64,000 nt of DNA from Paenibacillus_AA sp045062745 (GCF_045062745.1 NZ_JBJGED010000005.1:247134-311133); one strand, 5' to 3'. Counted from the stretch's first letter, positions 24,943 through 32,466 are shown. Numbers and translations are program-made. The notes: a model not told the origin generated them from the letters alone.

Positions 24943-26718
24943 ATGAATGCGAGGTTAAACTGGATTTCAGCGGGAAGTTTGGAAGCGCTTAAACAAGAGG
25001 GTGCCAAAGTTGTACGAGGCGGAATCGCGGTTTTTTATCATGAAGACCAAGTATATGCGGTGGACAACCGCTGCCCGCATCTCGGCTTTCCGCTCCATAT
25101 GGGTAGCTTGTGCGGCGGGATTTTGACGTGCCATTGGCATCATGCCCGCTTTGACGTCTGCAGCGGAGGTACGCTTGATCCGTGGGCGGACGATGTTCCG
25201 TCGTATGAAGTGCGGGTGGACGGCGGTGAAGTGTGGGTAAATCCGGTGTCCAGAAGAGCCGAAGGGGCGGAAAAATATAAGCTGAGACTGAAAGAAGGAC
25301 TCGAGCAAAATATCGGCATCGTCATTGCGAAAGCAGTCGTTGGACTGATCGAAGCAGGAGTTACGGAGCAGGAGATCGCCCGTATTGGCATCGAATTCGG
25401 CACAACATATGGTGCGGGCTGGAACGCGGGACTTACGATTCTTACTGCAATGGCGAAAATCGTCGACAAGCTGGACAAGAACGGCAAAATTCTCGCTTTG
25501 TACCAAGGCCTTGTCCATGTCGCTCGAGGCAGCTCGGGCAGAGGAACCCGCCACTTGCTGTCCCCGCTGCCATCGGCGAACGTGCCTTTTGAACGGTTGA
25601 CCGAGTGGTATCGCAACTGCATCGAGGTGCGGGATACGCAGGGCGCTGAGAAAGTGCTGATCACTGCCATTTTGAAGGGCATCGACACGAAGAGGCTGTC
25701 GGAAATGATGCTAGTCGCCGCAACCGATCACTTTTACTTGGACGGCGGTCATGTGTTCGATTTCCACAACAAAGCTTATGAGGCGCTGGAGTGGGCGGAT
25801 GTGTCGCAAAAGGAGCGGATTTTAACTGCGCTCGTGCCGATGATGGCTCGTCCGACACGGAGCGAGGAGTTGCACCAGTGGCAGGCACCGCTGAACCTCG
25901 TAGAGCCGATCAAGCAAGCGGTCGACGAGCTGGAGAACAATGCGGCGCAGGCAAAGCTCGCGGGCAGGTCTACTGATGCGCGGCAGCAGACCGCTCTGTC
26001 GGCTGATGAGGAAGAAAAAGTGCTGCAGCAGCTTCTGAGCGATACGCCGGTGCGGACGATCGCTTTGCTCCGCGACCTGCTCATCTCGGGAACGGCTCCG
26101 GCGCAACTCGCGCAGCTCGTCGCTTTGGCCGCCGCGGAACGGATCGTTCGTTTCCATACACAAAACGATTTCGGCGATTGGATTGCAGTGCTCCACACGT
26201 TCACGTATGCTCACGCCGTGCATGAAAGGCTGCTGCAATCGGATGAGACGCTGCTGCAGCGTGCGATTTTTCATGGAGCTGTCAGCGTGTATCTTGACCG
26301 CTTCTTAAACGTGCCTTCAGCCGCGCGTCCGAAGCCGTCCGGGACCGCCGCGCCGACCGACCATCAGGAGTTGCTCGATTTGCTTGATCTCCGCCAGCAG
26401 GTCGGACCGGCCGCGCAATGGGTGACGGACTACCTTTTGGGCGGTGGTGAGCCCGGAGCGCTGCTTAACACGCTTGGCCATGCACTATTGCGAGAGGATG
26501 CGGAATTCCATTCTTTCCAGATGTATGAAGCCGCTGTGGCCGAATACGACCGCTGGCAAGCGTCGACAGGCGCTTTTGCGGAGAAGGCCAAGGAAACGAT
26601 GCTGCTCGCCTGCACCCGATATTTAGCGGCACACGCGCCAACCGCGCGTGAGCTCCCGCATACCGCTAAAATTGCCTGGAGGCTGCATAAAGGCGAACGG
26701 TTGTTTGAAGAAGAATAA
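24943..26718 (+). CDS. Rieske [2Fe-2S] protein with a large helical C-terminal region
   Basis: This 591-residue protein has a Rieske ferredoxin domain in residues 1-105, with ligands C44, H46, C63 and H66 (CPHLG and CHWHH). The remaining 485 residues are mostly helical and I do not recognise them. They lack a recognisable ring-hydroxylating oxygenase catalytic domain (no 2-His-1-carboxylate mononuclear iron pattern that I can identify), so this is not a standard dioxygenase alpha subunit. The C-terminal part contains repeated helical blocks with scattered His/Asp. The start follows AAAGGAGG. Function is unknown, presumably redox. Confidence 0.8.
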   Translation: MNARLNWISAGSLEALKQEGAKVVRGGIAVFYHEDQVYAVDNRCPHLGFPLHMGSLCGGILTCHWHHARFDVCSGGTLDPWADDVPSYEVRVDGGEVWVNPVSRRAEGAEKYKLRLKEGLEQNIGIVIAKAVVGLIEAGVTEQEIARIGIEFGTTYGAGWNAGLTILTAMAKIVDKLDKNGKILALYQGLVHVARGSSGRGTRHLLSPLPSANVPFERLTEWYRNCIEVRDTQGAEKVLITAILKGIDTKRLSEMMLVAATDHFYLDGGHVFDFHNKAYEALEWADVSQKERILTALVPMMARPTRSEELHQWQAPLNLVEPIKQAVDELENNAAQAKLAGRSTDARQQTALSADEEEKVLQQLLSDTPVRTIALLRDLLISGTAPAQLAQLVALAAAERIVRFHTQNDFGDWIAVLHTFTYAHAVHERLLQSDETLLQRAIFHGAVSVYLDRFLNVPSAARPKPSGTAAPTDHQELLDLLDLRQQVGPAAQWVTDYLLGGGEPGALLNTLGHALLREDAEFHSFQMYEAAVAEYDRWQASTGAFAEKAKETMLLACTRYLAAHAPTARELPHTAKIAWRLHKGERLFEEE

Positions 26719-26865
26719 ATCTACAAGCCTGCAAAACACCCTGTAATGAGCCCCGGGTCACGGTAAATCTCGCCTCGACTGTGTGATCTATGCCAAACGA
26801 CGTCTCATAATTCCGGTTAAATTAGGCATAGTAAAAGATGGGGAATCCCACAGGAGGTGAGAGAC

Positions 26866-27042
26866 ATGACGACAAGTCGCAAGCATCAAGGTGCGCACGG
26901 GATCGGACAAATTGAGGAGCAGTTAAATCAGCAAGCAGAGGCGGCGGACGCCATTCAAGGCGGTAATGATACCGACCACGAAATCGAGCAGGCGGTGAAC
27001 CGTAATCCGAAAACATCGCTGGACGAGATTATTGATAATTGA
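26866..27042 (+). CDS. Small hydrophilic protein of unknown function
   Basis: This 58-residue, Gln/Asp/Asn-rich, soluble peptide starts MTTSRKHQGAHG. The start is ATG 26866, 7 bases after GGAGGTGA. It has no membrane segment and no Cys. I do not recognise it. Composition resembles small hydrophilic proteins of spore-formers, and a comparable one occurs at 32113. It is followed by a terminator, so it is a single-gene unit. Confidence 0.65.
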   Translation: MTTSRKHQGAHGIGQIEEQLNQQAEAADAIQGGNDTDHEIEQAVNRNPKTSLDEIIDN

Positions 27043-27069
27043 CAGACGTCTATATAATTGGTTAGTGAA

Positions 27070-27098
27070 AACATCGTCATTTTGAGGCGATGTTTTTT
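27070..27098 (+). terminator. Rho-independent terminator
   Basis: AACATCG (27070-27076) pairs with CGATGTT (27088-27094), followed by TTTT. It closes the small-protein gene. Confidence 0.8.
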
Positions 27099-27165
27099 GT
27101 TGGTGCCTCTTTACATCCTACTAAACTTCATTACCGGTGGACTGCTCTAATTTTCAAAATATTCC

Positions 27166-27195
27166 TTGACCGGAATATTCCTTGCGTGGTATATT
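27166..27195 (+). promoter_or_regulatory. SigmaA-type promoter with palindromic spacer
   Basis: TTGACC (27166-27171) and TATATT (27190-27195) are 18 bases apart. The spacer begins with the perfect palindrome GGAATATTCC (27172-27181), a plausible repressor site. It drives the SRPBCC gene and the mini-ORF before it. Confidence 0.6.
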
Positions 27196-27241
27196 CAATT
27201 CAACAATTCATTTACCATTAATTATGAAGGAGTGTTGATCC

Positions 27242-27310
27242 ATGAAGTGGTTTACTCGTATGCTGCAACTCACCATTCGTCCAAATGTATTCGCTCATTC
27301 CGCAAGGTAA
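27242..27310 (+). CDS. Possible 22-residue leader peptide ORF
   Basis: AAGGAG precedes an ATG at 27242 that opens a basic/hydrophobic frame starting MKWFTRMLQLTIRP and ending at TAA 27308-27310. It lies between the promoter and the SRPBCC gene. It may be a remnant or a regulatory peptide. Evidence is limited to position and ribosome site. Confidence 0.3.
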   Translation: MKWFTRMLQLTIRPNVFAHSAR

Positions 27311-27348
27311 TATCAAAACAAGAATCCGTTAATCAGGAGGAAAAAATC

Positions 27349-27837
27349 ATGAGTCAATTCGGAGCAAAAGCAACTTCACGGGTAGAAGATCTGTCACTCG
27401 TTGTTGAACGAGTCTTTCAGGCGCCGCGGGAACTGGTATGGGATGCATGGACGAACCCGGAGCATGTGTCGCGTTGGTGGGGGGCCAGCGGCCCGCTTGC
27501 CGTCTGCGAGATTGATCTTCGAGTGGGAGGCGACTATCGCTACGTTCAGCGCGGGGAAGACGGCACCGAATACCCATTCATTGGGAAGTACCGGGAGATC
27601 GTTAAACCCGAGCGGCTGGTTTATACGCAAATTTTTGACGTTGTTCCGTATAATGTACACGAATCGGTAACGTACGACAGATTTGAAATGGTCGAAGGCG
27701 GCAAAACAAAACTGGTTAGCCGAACCGAATTTGCAACAGCCGAAGCGTTGGAAGGTTCGATAGCCGCGGGAATGGAAACCGGCGCGATCGCATCCATGGA
27801 GCGGTTCGCCGACTATCTGGGGAGTCTTGACGGATAG
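27349..27837 (+). CDS. SRPBCC/AHSA1-family protein
   Basis: This 162-residue START-like protein has RVFQAPRELVWDAWTNPEHVSRWWG at the N-terminus and a C-terminal helix AIASMERFADYLGSL, the usual AHSA1 (Aha1 C-terminal-like) pattern. These proteins form a hydrophobic ligand cavity. In Firmicutes they often pair with ArsR regulators, but none is adjacent. The ATG at 27349 is selected for its AGGAGG site; longer readings upstream have no ribosome site and run through the mini-ORF. Confidence 0.87.
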   Translation: MSQFGAKATSRVEDLSLVVERVFQAPRELVWDAWTNPEHVSRWWGASGPLAVCEIDLRVGGDYRYVQRGEDGTEYPFIGKYREIVKPERLVYTQIFDVVPYNVHESVTYDRFEMVEGGKTKLVSRTEFATAEALEGSIAAGMETGAIASMERFADYLGSLDG

Positions 27838-27910
27838 ACTTGCCGAAATGGTTATGATAAAATACGGGTGACACTTAACGTTAGGAGATGAAGAGGATAA
27901 TGTAATAGGT

Positions 27911-28073
27911 CTTGCCTTTGAATAAAAGAATAAAGCGGATATGTTTTATTCTTTATAGGCAAGAAAGTTACCTTATTCTTTTCACTCAAAAGATATATCC
28001 TTTTCATACTCTGCACGGGTTTGAATTTGCCGTATTTTTTTGAGCTACAAGTAAGGTAACTTACTTGTAGCTC
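27911..28073 (+). promoter_or_regulatory. Terminator/antiterminator leader upstream of the Cfr-like gene
   Basis: Three competing structures are visible. Hairpin 1: CTTGCCT (27911-27917) with AGGCAAG (27957-27963), plus inner AAAGAATAAA (27925-27934) with TTTATTCTTT (27945-27954). The inner-arm sequence TTATTCTTT recurs at 27973-27981, so the 5' arm has two possible partners. Antiterminator: GTTACCTTA (27967-27975) complements TAAGGTAAC (28052-28060), which forms the left arm and loop of the terminator at 28042-28080. The layout resembles ribosome-mediated attenuators known upstream of rRNA methylase and ABC-F resistance genes. A start-stop ATGTAA at 27900 follows an AGGAG/GAGG-rich stretch. 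Confidence 0.65.
27912..28043 (+). CDS. Possible leader ORF ending at the attenuator terminator
   Basis: A frame with TTG starts at 27912 or 27918 runs 43 codons and stops at TGA 28041-28043, at the first bases of the terminator stem. It spans the whole hairpin region. A ribosome moving along it would open hairpin 1 and reach the terminator. The ribosome site is weak (GAGG 15 bases before 27912), so it may be fortuitous. Confidence 0.25.
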   Translation: MPLNKRIKRICFILYRQESYLILFTQKIYPFHTLHGFEFAVFF

Positions 28074-28080
28074 TTTTTTT
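28042..28080 (+). terminator. Strong terminator in the Cfr-like leader
   Basis: A perfect 14-bp stem (GAGCTACAAGTAAG at 28042-28055 with CTTACTTGTAGCTC at 28060-28073) closes a GTAA loop and is followed by seven T. It lies about 300 bases before the methyltransferase start and would abort transcription unless the antiterminator forms. Confidence 0.9.
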
Positions 28081-28165
28081 ATTGATAAAGGAAGTTAAAG
28101 TTCGGCAGGTCGCACCAAAGAATATAGAAATTGAATAACCAGTTAGTTCGAGGAGGATGAGTAAG

Positions 28166-28279
28166 ATGTTGTTTGAGGTTGTAGATGATTGGGTGAACCG
28201 GTTCCCGTCAAACGAAGCGGTTCACCAAAAAACGGATCGATTGCCGGAGGTTTACCTATCTATCGACAGATGCACGTAG
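28166..28279 (+). CDS. Small ORF with hairpins before the Cfr-like gene
   Basis: ATG 28166 lies 9 bases after AGGAGG (28151-28156) and encodes 37 residues starting MLFEVVDDWVNRFPSNEA. The frame contains a 9-bp inverted repeat (GGTGAACCG 28192-28200 with CGGTTCACC 28218-28226). Its end overlaps a second (ATGCACG 28270-28276 with CGTGCAT 28299-28305). It may be a real micro-protein or a second leader peptide. Confidence 0.4.
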   Translation: MLFEVVDDWVNRFPSNEAVHQKTDRLPEVYLSIDRCT

Positions 28280-28383
28280 CGACCTGTCTGCGACGCATCG
28301 TGCATTTGCATAGTTGGCTAATGACGTATTAGGCGCCGGTTGGCGGTTGCTTATTTCGTTTTCTCCGGCAGTAAGGAGAAGAC

Positions 28384-29427
28384 ATGAAACCAATCTCAAA
28401 ATATGAAATGATTCGGCGAATAGTGTCCGAATTCAATCAGCCTGCGTACCGGTATAAGCAAATTACGGACGCGATATTCAAGCAAAACGTTAGCGAATAC
28501 GAGCGGATGACTATGTTGCCCTCTTTTTTGCGGGACGAGTTGATTCGAACACTCGGTCCGTACGTCTGCAGCATCGTTCCGGTAAAGGAACTCAAGTCCA
28601 GACAGGTCAGTAAGGTGCTGTTTGCGATTACGGGCAACGAACAAGTAGAGGCCGTGCGCCTTTCGTATGAGCGGGGATGGAAATCGTACTGTATTTCCAC
28701 ACAATGTGGCTGCGGGTTCGGGTGCAAATTTTGCGCTACCGGCACCATCGGCCTGAAGCGAAACTTGACCGCCGACGAAATTACCGACCAATTGCTCTAC
28801 TTTCTCTTACACGGCCACAGTTTGGACAGCGTTGCTTTCATGGGAATGGGGGAGGCGTTAGCCAACCCGTATCTTTTTGATGCGCTTACGATCTTGACCG
28901 ACCCCAGTCTCTTTGGGTTAGGACATCGACGAATTACGATATCCACCATCGGTTTGTTGCCGGGGATTGAAAAGTTAACTCGGGAGTTTCCGCAAGTTAA
29001 TCTAACCTTCTCGATGCATTCGCCTTTCGACGATCAGCGAAGTGAGCTGATGCCGATCAACGATCGGTTCCCAGTCCGTGACGTGTTGAATACATTGGAT
29101 CTCCATATCCGGCATACAGGGAGAAAGGTCTATATCGCGTATATTCTTCTTCGAGGAGTCAACGATTCGATCGCACATGCGGAAGCGGTCGCCGACTTGT
29201 TGCGGGGAAGGGGACCCGGAGAACATCTCTTCCACGTTAACCTGATTCCCTATAACTCGACCGAAGTTACGCCGGAAAGCTACCAACAATCGAACCGGGA
29301 TCAGGTGACCATGTTTGTTCGAATATTAAAGACAAAAGGAATCCATGTCACTGTGCGAACGCAATTCGGGACAGACATCGATGCCGCCTGCGGTCAACTA
29401 TACGGACAAGGGAGTGAACCTACATGA
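28384..29427 (+). CDS. Cfr-like 23S rRNA (adenine2503-C8)-methyltransferase
   Basis: This 347-residue radical-SAM enzyme has CGFGCKFC (C-x3-C-x2-C), the MGMGEALAN motif, and the C-terminal catalytic Cys in DIDAACGQLYG. The segment RTQFGTDIDAACGQLYG follows Cfr (SQFGIDIDAACGQLYG in staphylococcal Cfr, recalled) rather than RlmN, which has an R-x-R-G-type sequence here. FMGMGEALAN and RKVYIAYILLRGVND also match Cfr. Cfr methylates C8 of A2503 in the peptidyl-transferase centre and gives PhLOPSA-type resistance. The closest relatives are probably the chromosomal Clb proteins of Bacillales. AAGGAGAAG precedes the ATG, and an attenuator-like leader lies upstream. Confidence 0.88.
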   Translation: MKPISKYEMIRRIVSEFNQPAYRYKQITDAIFKQNVSEYERMTMLPSFLRDELIRTLGPYVCSIVPVKELKSRQVSKVLFAITGNEQVEAVRLSYERGWKSYCISTQCGCGFGCKFCATGTIGLKRNLTADEITDQLLYFLLHGHSLDSVAFMGMGEALANPYLFDALTILTDPSLFGLGHRRITISTIGLLPGIEKLTREFPQVNLTFSMHSPFDDQRSELMPINDRFPVRDVLNTLDLHIRHTGRKVYIAYILLRGVNDSIAHAEAVADLLRGRGPGEHLFHVNLIPYNSTEVTPESYQQSNRDQVTMFVRILKTKGIHVTVRTQFGTDIDAACGQLYGQGSEPT

Positions 29428-29564
29428 AATATACGAACGCGACCGATATTCTCCCAAAAGAACTGGTTGAAAAGTTGCAACAGTTCGTGCAAGGAGAATA
29501 TCTCTACATTCCAGCAAGCAGGGATGAATCCACAGTAGTACCACTGAAAAAGATTTTAAAATGA
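29424..29564 (+). CDS. Truncated CD3324-family (Mor-like) protein
   Basis: This 46-residue frame starts ATGA-overlapped with the methyltransferase stop. MKYTNATDILPKELVEKLQQFVQGEYLYIP is the conserved N-terminus of the CD3324 family (cut here with the rest: about 85 residues expected, helix-turn-helix in the second half). The C-terminal half is absent because the frame ends at TGA 29562-29564. It is either a non-functional remnant or a dimerisation-only form. Translational coupling to the Cfr-like gene is likely. Confidence 0.5.
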   Translation: MKYTNATDILPKELVEKLQQFVQGEYLYIPASRDESTVVPLKKILK

Positions 29565-29675
29565 GAAACTAATAAAGCTGGAACCAGTTATAGCGATTCT
29601 CTCCCTTGCAATTGTTGTCGCGGTGAGCTACATTGAGGATATCCTTATTGAGGAGAGATGTTTGTATGTTGGTGT

Positions 29676-29791
29676 CTGTTCTTAACTAACGAATTTCATA
29701 TCGAAGTCAAGCTGGAGCGAAAAAACAACGTCATTCTCGACGTTTCTTTCTTATGCCTCCACGCCGGCTTCGGAAATTTAGTTAAGAACAG
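29676..29791. repeat. 116-bp element bounded by 14-bp inverted repeats
   Basis: CTGTTCTTAACTAA (29676-29689) and TTAGTTAAGAACAG (29778-29791) are perfect inverted repeats enclosing about 88 non-coding bases. It could be a miniature inverted-repeat element or a long-range RNA stem in the leader of the MutS2-like gene. No target-site duplication is obvious. Confidence 0.4.
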
Positions 29792-29838
29792 CGGATATCA
29801 AACAATGCCCATGATGCAGACCATCTGAGCGCCGATTC

Positions 29839-29866
29839 CGTGCTGATCCTACAGCACGTTTTTTTT
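29839..29866 (+). terminator. First terminator in the MutS2-like leader
   Basis: CGTGCTG (29839-29845) pairs with CAGCACG (29852-29858), followed by eight T. It lies about 100 bases before the MutS2-like start codon. Confidence 0.85.
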
Positions 29867-29900
29867 CTTATCGGGACGCCCGGATCGGGCTGCTGCAACC

Positions 29901-29939
29901 AGGCAAAGAATGACGACTTCCGTCACTCTTTGCCTTTTT
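29901..29939 (+). terminator. Second terminator immediately before the MutS2-like gene
   Basis: AGGCAAAGA and TGACG (29901-29915) pair with CGTCA and TCTTTGCCT (29921-29935), followed by TTTT. It ends 27 bases before the ATG, leaving room only for the ribosome site AAAAGGAGAG, so the promoter must lie upstream and the element probably acts as an attenuator. Confidence 0.8.
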
Positions 29940-29965
29940 CTATTTTACAAAAGGAGAGATCCCTC

Positions 29966-31888
29966 ATGAACGAACGAACATGGCACGCAATGGACTACAA
30001 CAAAATCAAACAAAACGTGGAGACTTATGCCGTCACATATCTGGGTAAACAGCACGTCGAAAACATGCAGCCCTGGCTCCAGCTGAAGGCAGTCCGAACG
30101 GCGCTGGATGAAACCGAGGAGGCATGTGCCATCCTCCAAACCGGCGGCAGCGTGCCCCTCCCTTCCCTAAATGGAATCGAAACGGTAGGGTCGTTATTAG
30201 GGACGGGGTATGTATACGGCGAGCAGGAGTTGACCCATCTGCACCAGTTTCTTCACAGTTGCATGCAGCTCAAAAAGTATATGGCCGCCAAAACGGCGGT
30301 CGCCCCCCATATCAGCCGGTTTGCCGCCTCGATCGATGAGCTGCCGGCGTTGAAGGCCGAGCTGGAGCGGTGTTTGCACAACGGCCGGATCACAGACCAG
30401 GCCAGCAAGGAGCTCGGCAAAATCCGAAAGAAGCTGGCGATTGCGGAAGAACGGCTGAAACAAAAAATTAACGGCCTGCTCCTCAAGCACCACAGCCTTT
30501 TACAAGAGCATTTGGTCGGTATGCGGGGAGAGCGGTACGTGCTGCCTGTGAAAAAGGAATTCCGCAAACTGATCCAAGGCGCGGTGTTGGACGAATCCTC
30601 CAGCGGCCAAACGGTGTACATCGAACCGGCCGAAATCGCTCATCTGCAATACGAGCTCCAAGATTGCCGGGCGGAGGAACTCCGGGAGGAAGCGAAAGTG
30701 TTGAGCTGGTTAACCGGCTTGGTCGAGGAAGCAGAGCGAGAGCTTCGAATCAATATCGAAACGGTAGGGGAATACGACTTTCTGTTCGCCAGAGCCAAAT
30801 ATGCCCGCAGCATCGGGGGGCGAAACGTCGAGCTGAACGATCAAGGGGTGTTGGACATACATGGCGCGACGCATCCGCTGCTGGGTTCGGGAACTGTTCC
30901 ATTAAACATCGCCATCGGCACCCCCTACAAGACGTTAGTTATCACGGGACCGAATACCGGCGGCAAAACGGTGGCGCTAAAAACGGTAGGTTTGCTTACG
31001 CTGATGGTGCAATCGGGCTTGCTCGCGCCCGTCCAATCCGGCAGCCGTTTTTCCGTTTTTACCAAAGTGGCGGCGGACATCGGGGACGGGCAAAGCATAG
31101 AGCAATCGCTCAGCACCTTCTCCGCCCATATCCAAAACTTGATCGACATCTTGAAGGTGGCCGATCCCTCCACGCTGGTGCTCATCGACGAAATGGCTTC
31201 CGGCACGGATCCCGGGGAAGGCGTGGGGTTGTCCATCGCCATTCTGGAAGAGCTCCATCGCCGGGGCGCGACCGTGGTCGCCACCACGCATTTTAACGAA
31301 ATCAAGCATTTCGCAGCGACAACTCCCGGCTTTGAGAACGCCCGAATGGAATTCGACCCCGACACGCTTAAGCCGCTGTACCGGCTGCATATCGGAGATG
31401 CCGGCCATAGCTACGCGTTTGCCATCGCTCGGAATCTCGGCATGTCCCCGGACATCATCCGCCGATCCGAGGAGCTCACTAGAAGCCGCGGCGTGATGGA
31501 CCATCCTCTGGAGGTGAAGCCCGCCCTTACATCTGAGCCTGGAGACACCCCTTCACTTCCAACCAGGAAGGAAAAAACGATGCAGGCGGCAGCATCAGTC
31601 AAGCGGTTCGAGATCGGAGACAGCGTGTATGTGTCTTCTCTGAAACGCACCGGGATCGTATTCCAAGAGCGGGACGCTCGCGGACAGGTCGGCGTTCTGA
31701 TTCAAAAGCAGAGGTGCTGGATCAATCACAAACGGCTTTCCCTGCATATCGCCAGGGAGGAGCTGTATCCGGATGATTATGATTTCGACATCATTCTGGA
31801 GACCAAAGAAAACCGGAAGAAAAGGAAGCTGATGAGCCGAAAGCATGTGGAAGGGCTTATGATCGAGAAAAAGCCGGATGAACACTAA
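29966..31888 (+). CDS. MutS2-family ATPase lacking the Smr domain
   Basis: This 640-residue MutS2-type protein has a core/lever region, the clamp segment with GQTVYIEPAEIAHL, and an ABC ATPase with Walker A GPNTGGKT (about residue 331) and Walker B TLVLIDEMASGTDP with following His (TTHFNE). A KOW-like segment (GDSVYVSSLKRTGIV) lies near residue 555. The usual C-terminal Smr nuclease domain is missing; MutS2 is normally about 780 residues. Bacillus MutS2 acts on collided ribosomes and in recombination control. The Smr-less form next to a Cfr-like gene suggests a ribosome-directed ATPase (inference). ATG 29966 follows AAAAGGAGAG, and two terminators stand directly upstream. Confidence 0.85.
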   Translation: MNERTWHAMDYNKIKQNVETYAVTYLGKQHVENMQPWLQLKAVRTALDETEEACAILQTGGSVPLPSLNGIETVGSLLGTGYVYGEQELTHLHQFLHSCMQLKKYMAAKTAVAPHISRFAASIDELPALKAELERCLHNGRITDQASKELGKIRKKLAIAEERLKQKINGLLLKHHSLLQEHLVGMRGERYVLPVKKEFRKLIQGAVLDESSSGQTVYIEPAEIAHLQYELQDCRAEELREEAKVLSWLTGLVEEAERELRINIETVGEYDFLFARAKYARSIGGRNVELNDQGVLDIHGATHPLLGSGTVPLNIAIGTPYKTLVITGPNTGGKTVALKTVGLLTLMVQSGLLAPVQSGSRFSVFTKVAADIGDGQSIEQSLSTFSAHIQNLIDILKVADPSTLVLIDEMASGTDPGEGVGLSIAILEELHRRGATVVATTHFNEIKHFAATTPGFENARMEFDPDTLKPLYRLHIGDAGHSYAFAIARNLGMSPDIIRRSEELTRSRGVMDHPLEVKPALTSEPGDTPSLPTRKEKTMQAAASVKRFEIGDSVYVSSLKRTGIVFQERDARGQVGVLIQKQRCWINHKRLSLHIAREELYPDDYDFDIILETKENRKKRKLMSRKHVEGLMIEKKPDEH

Positions 31889-31973
31889 CAAACAGGATAT
31901 TGCCTTTGACTAGCATAGGTAACCAGTCCGTGAATAAGTGGCGACGCTAAATTACGTCTCCGTGCGGGCGATG

Positions 31974-32020
31974 AAAAGCAGAGCAGCACTGGTGCGATCC
32001 AGATTTGCCCTGCTTTTTGT
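31974..32020 (+). terminator. Probable terminator of the MutS2-like gene
   Basis: AAAAGCAG (31974-31981) pairs with CTGCTTTT (32010-32017), followed by TGTTTTTC. The internal loop is large, so this is a moderate call. Confidence 0.5.
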
Positions 32021-32112
32021 TTTTCATGCCCCATGGGGAAAATTGGATTTGAATAACAGAAGACCCAATACAAATACTAACTTGGAATTCTGACAATGAA
32101 AGGAGACCCAGT

Positions 32113-32280
32113 ATGACGGAAAAGCATAACGATTTTTTCGCGCCCGTAAACAGGAAGAACGAACAATACGATAACCGCAATATCGTGGAAGACCATACGG
32201 ACCCGATCCAAAGCTCCGAAGAAGACGCCATAGCCGCGATTAAAGGCCATATCGAAAAACAAGACCAAGAAGGTCAATAA
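32113..32280 (+). CDS. Small hydrophilic protein of unknown function
   Basis: This 55-residue acidic/polar peptide begins MTEKHNDFFAPVNRKNEQYD and ends KQDQEGQ. The ATG follows AAGGAGA. It has no Cys and no membrane segment. I do not recognise a family. It heads a run of small genes (zinc-ribbon, DUF2512, aconitase, zinc-ribbon) that seem co-oriented. Confidence 0.6.
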   Translation: MTEKHNDFFAPVNRKNEQYDNRNIVEDHTDPIQSSEEDAIAAIKGHIEKQDQEGQ

Positions 32281-32322
32281 ACCGGGGAGAAGGATACCAA
32301 GTGCAGATAGAGGTAGGGTGTT

Positions 32323-32466
32323 ATGTCGCATAATTGTTATTATTGCGAAAAAGAGTCTGAGCAGGCACACAGTATAACCGTATATGGCAAAGACGGCGCC
32401 GAAGATCGTTTCGAGGTTCTATGCAGCGATTGCTATGAGGAATGGCTGTTATCGTTAAAAGGGTAA
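32323..32466 (+). CDS. Small CxxC zinc-ribbon-like protein
   Basis: This 47-residue peptide has paired Cys motifs CYYC (residues 5-8) and CSDC (34-37), typical of a rubredoxin-like or zinc-ribbon knuckle. It presumably binds one zinc ion. The ATG is preceded by AGGTAGGGTG. No partner can be named; it sits 42 bases before the DUF2512 gene. Confidence 0.65.
   Translation: MSHNCYYCEKESEQAHSITVYGKDGAEDRFEVLCSDCYEEWLLSLKG

Noticed and set aside
26719..26850. Sporulation (sigmaG-like) promoter upstream of the 58-residue protein
   Set aside because: CATAATT and CATAGTA occur, but no properly spaced -35 partner could be found.
29840..29965. N-terminal extension of the MutS2-like protein
   Set aside because: The frame is open but runs through two terminator hairpins and lacks a ribosome site. 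The ATG at 29966 has AAAAGGAGAG and matches the normal MutS2 start.
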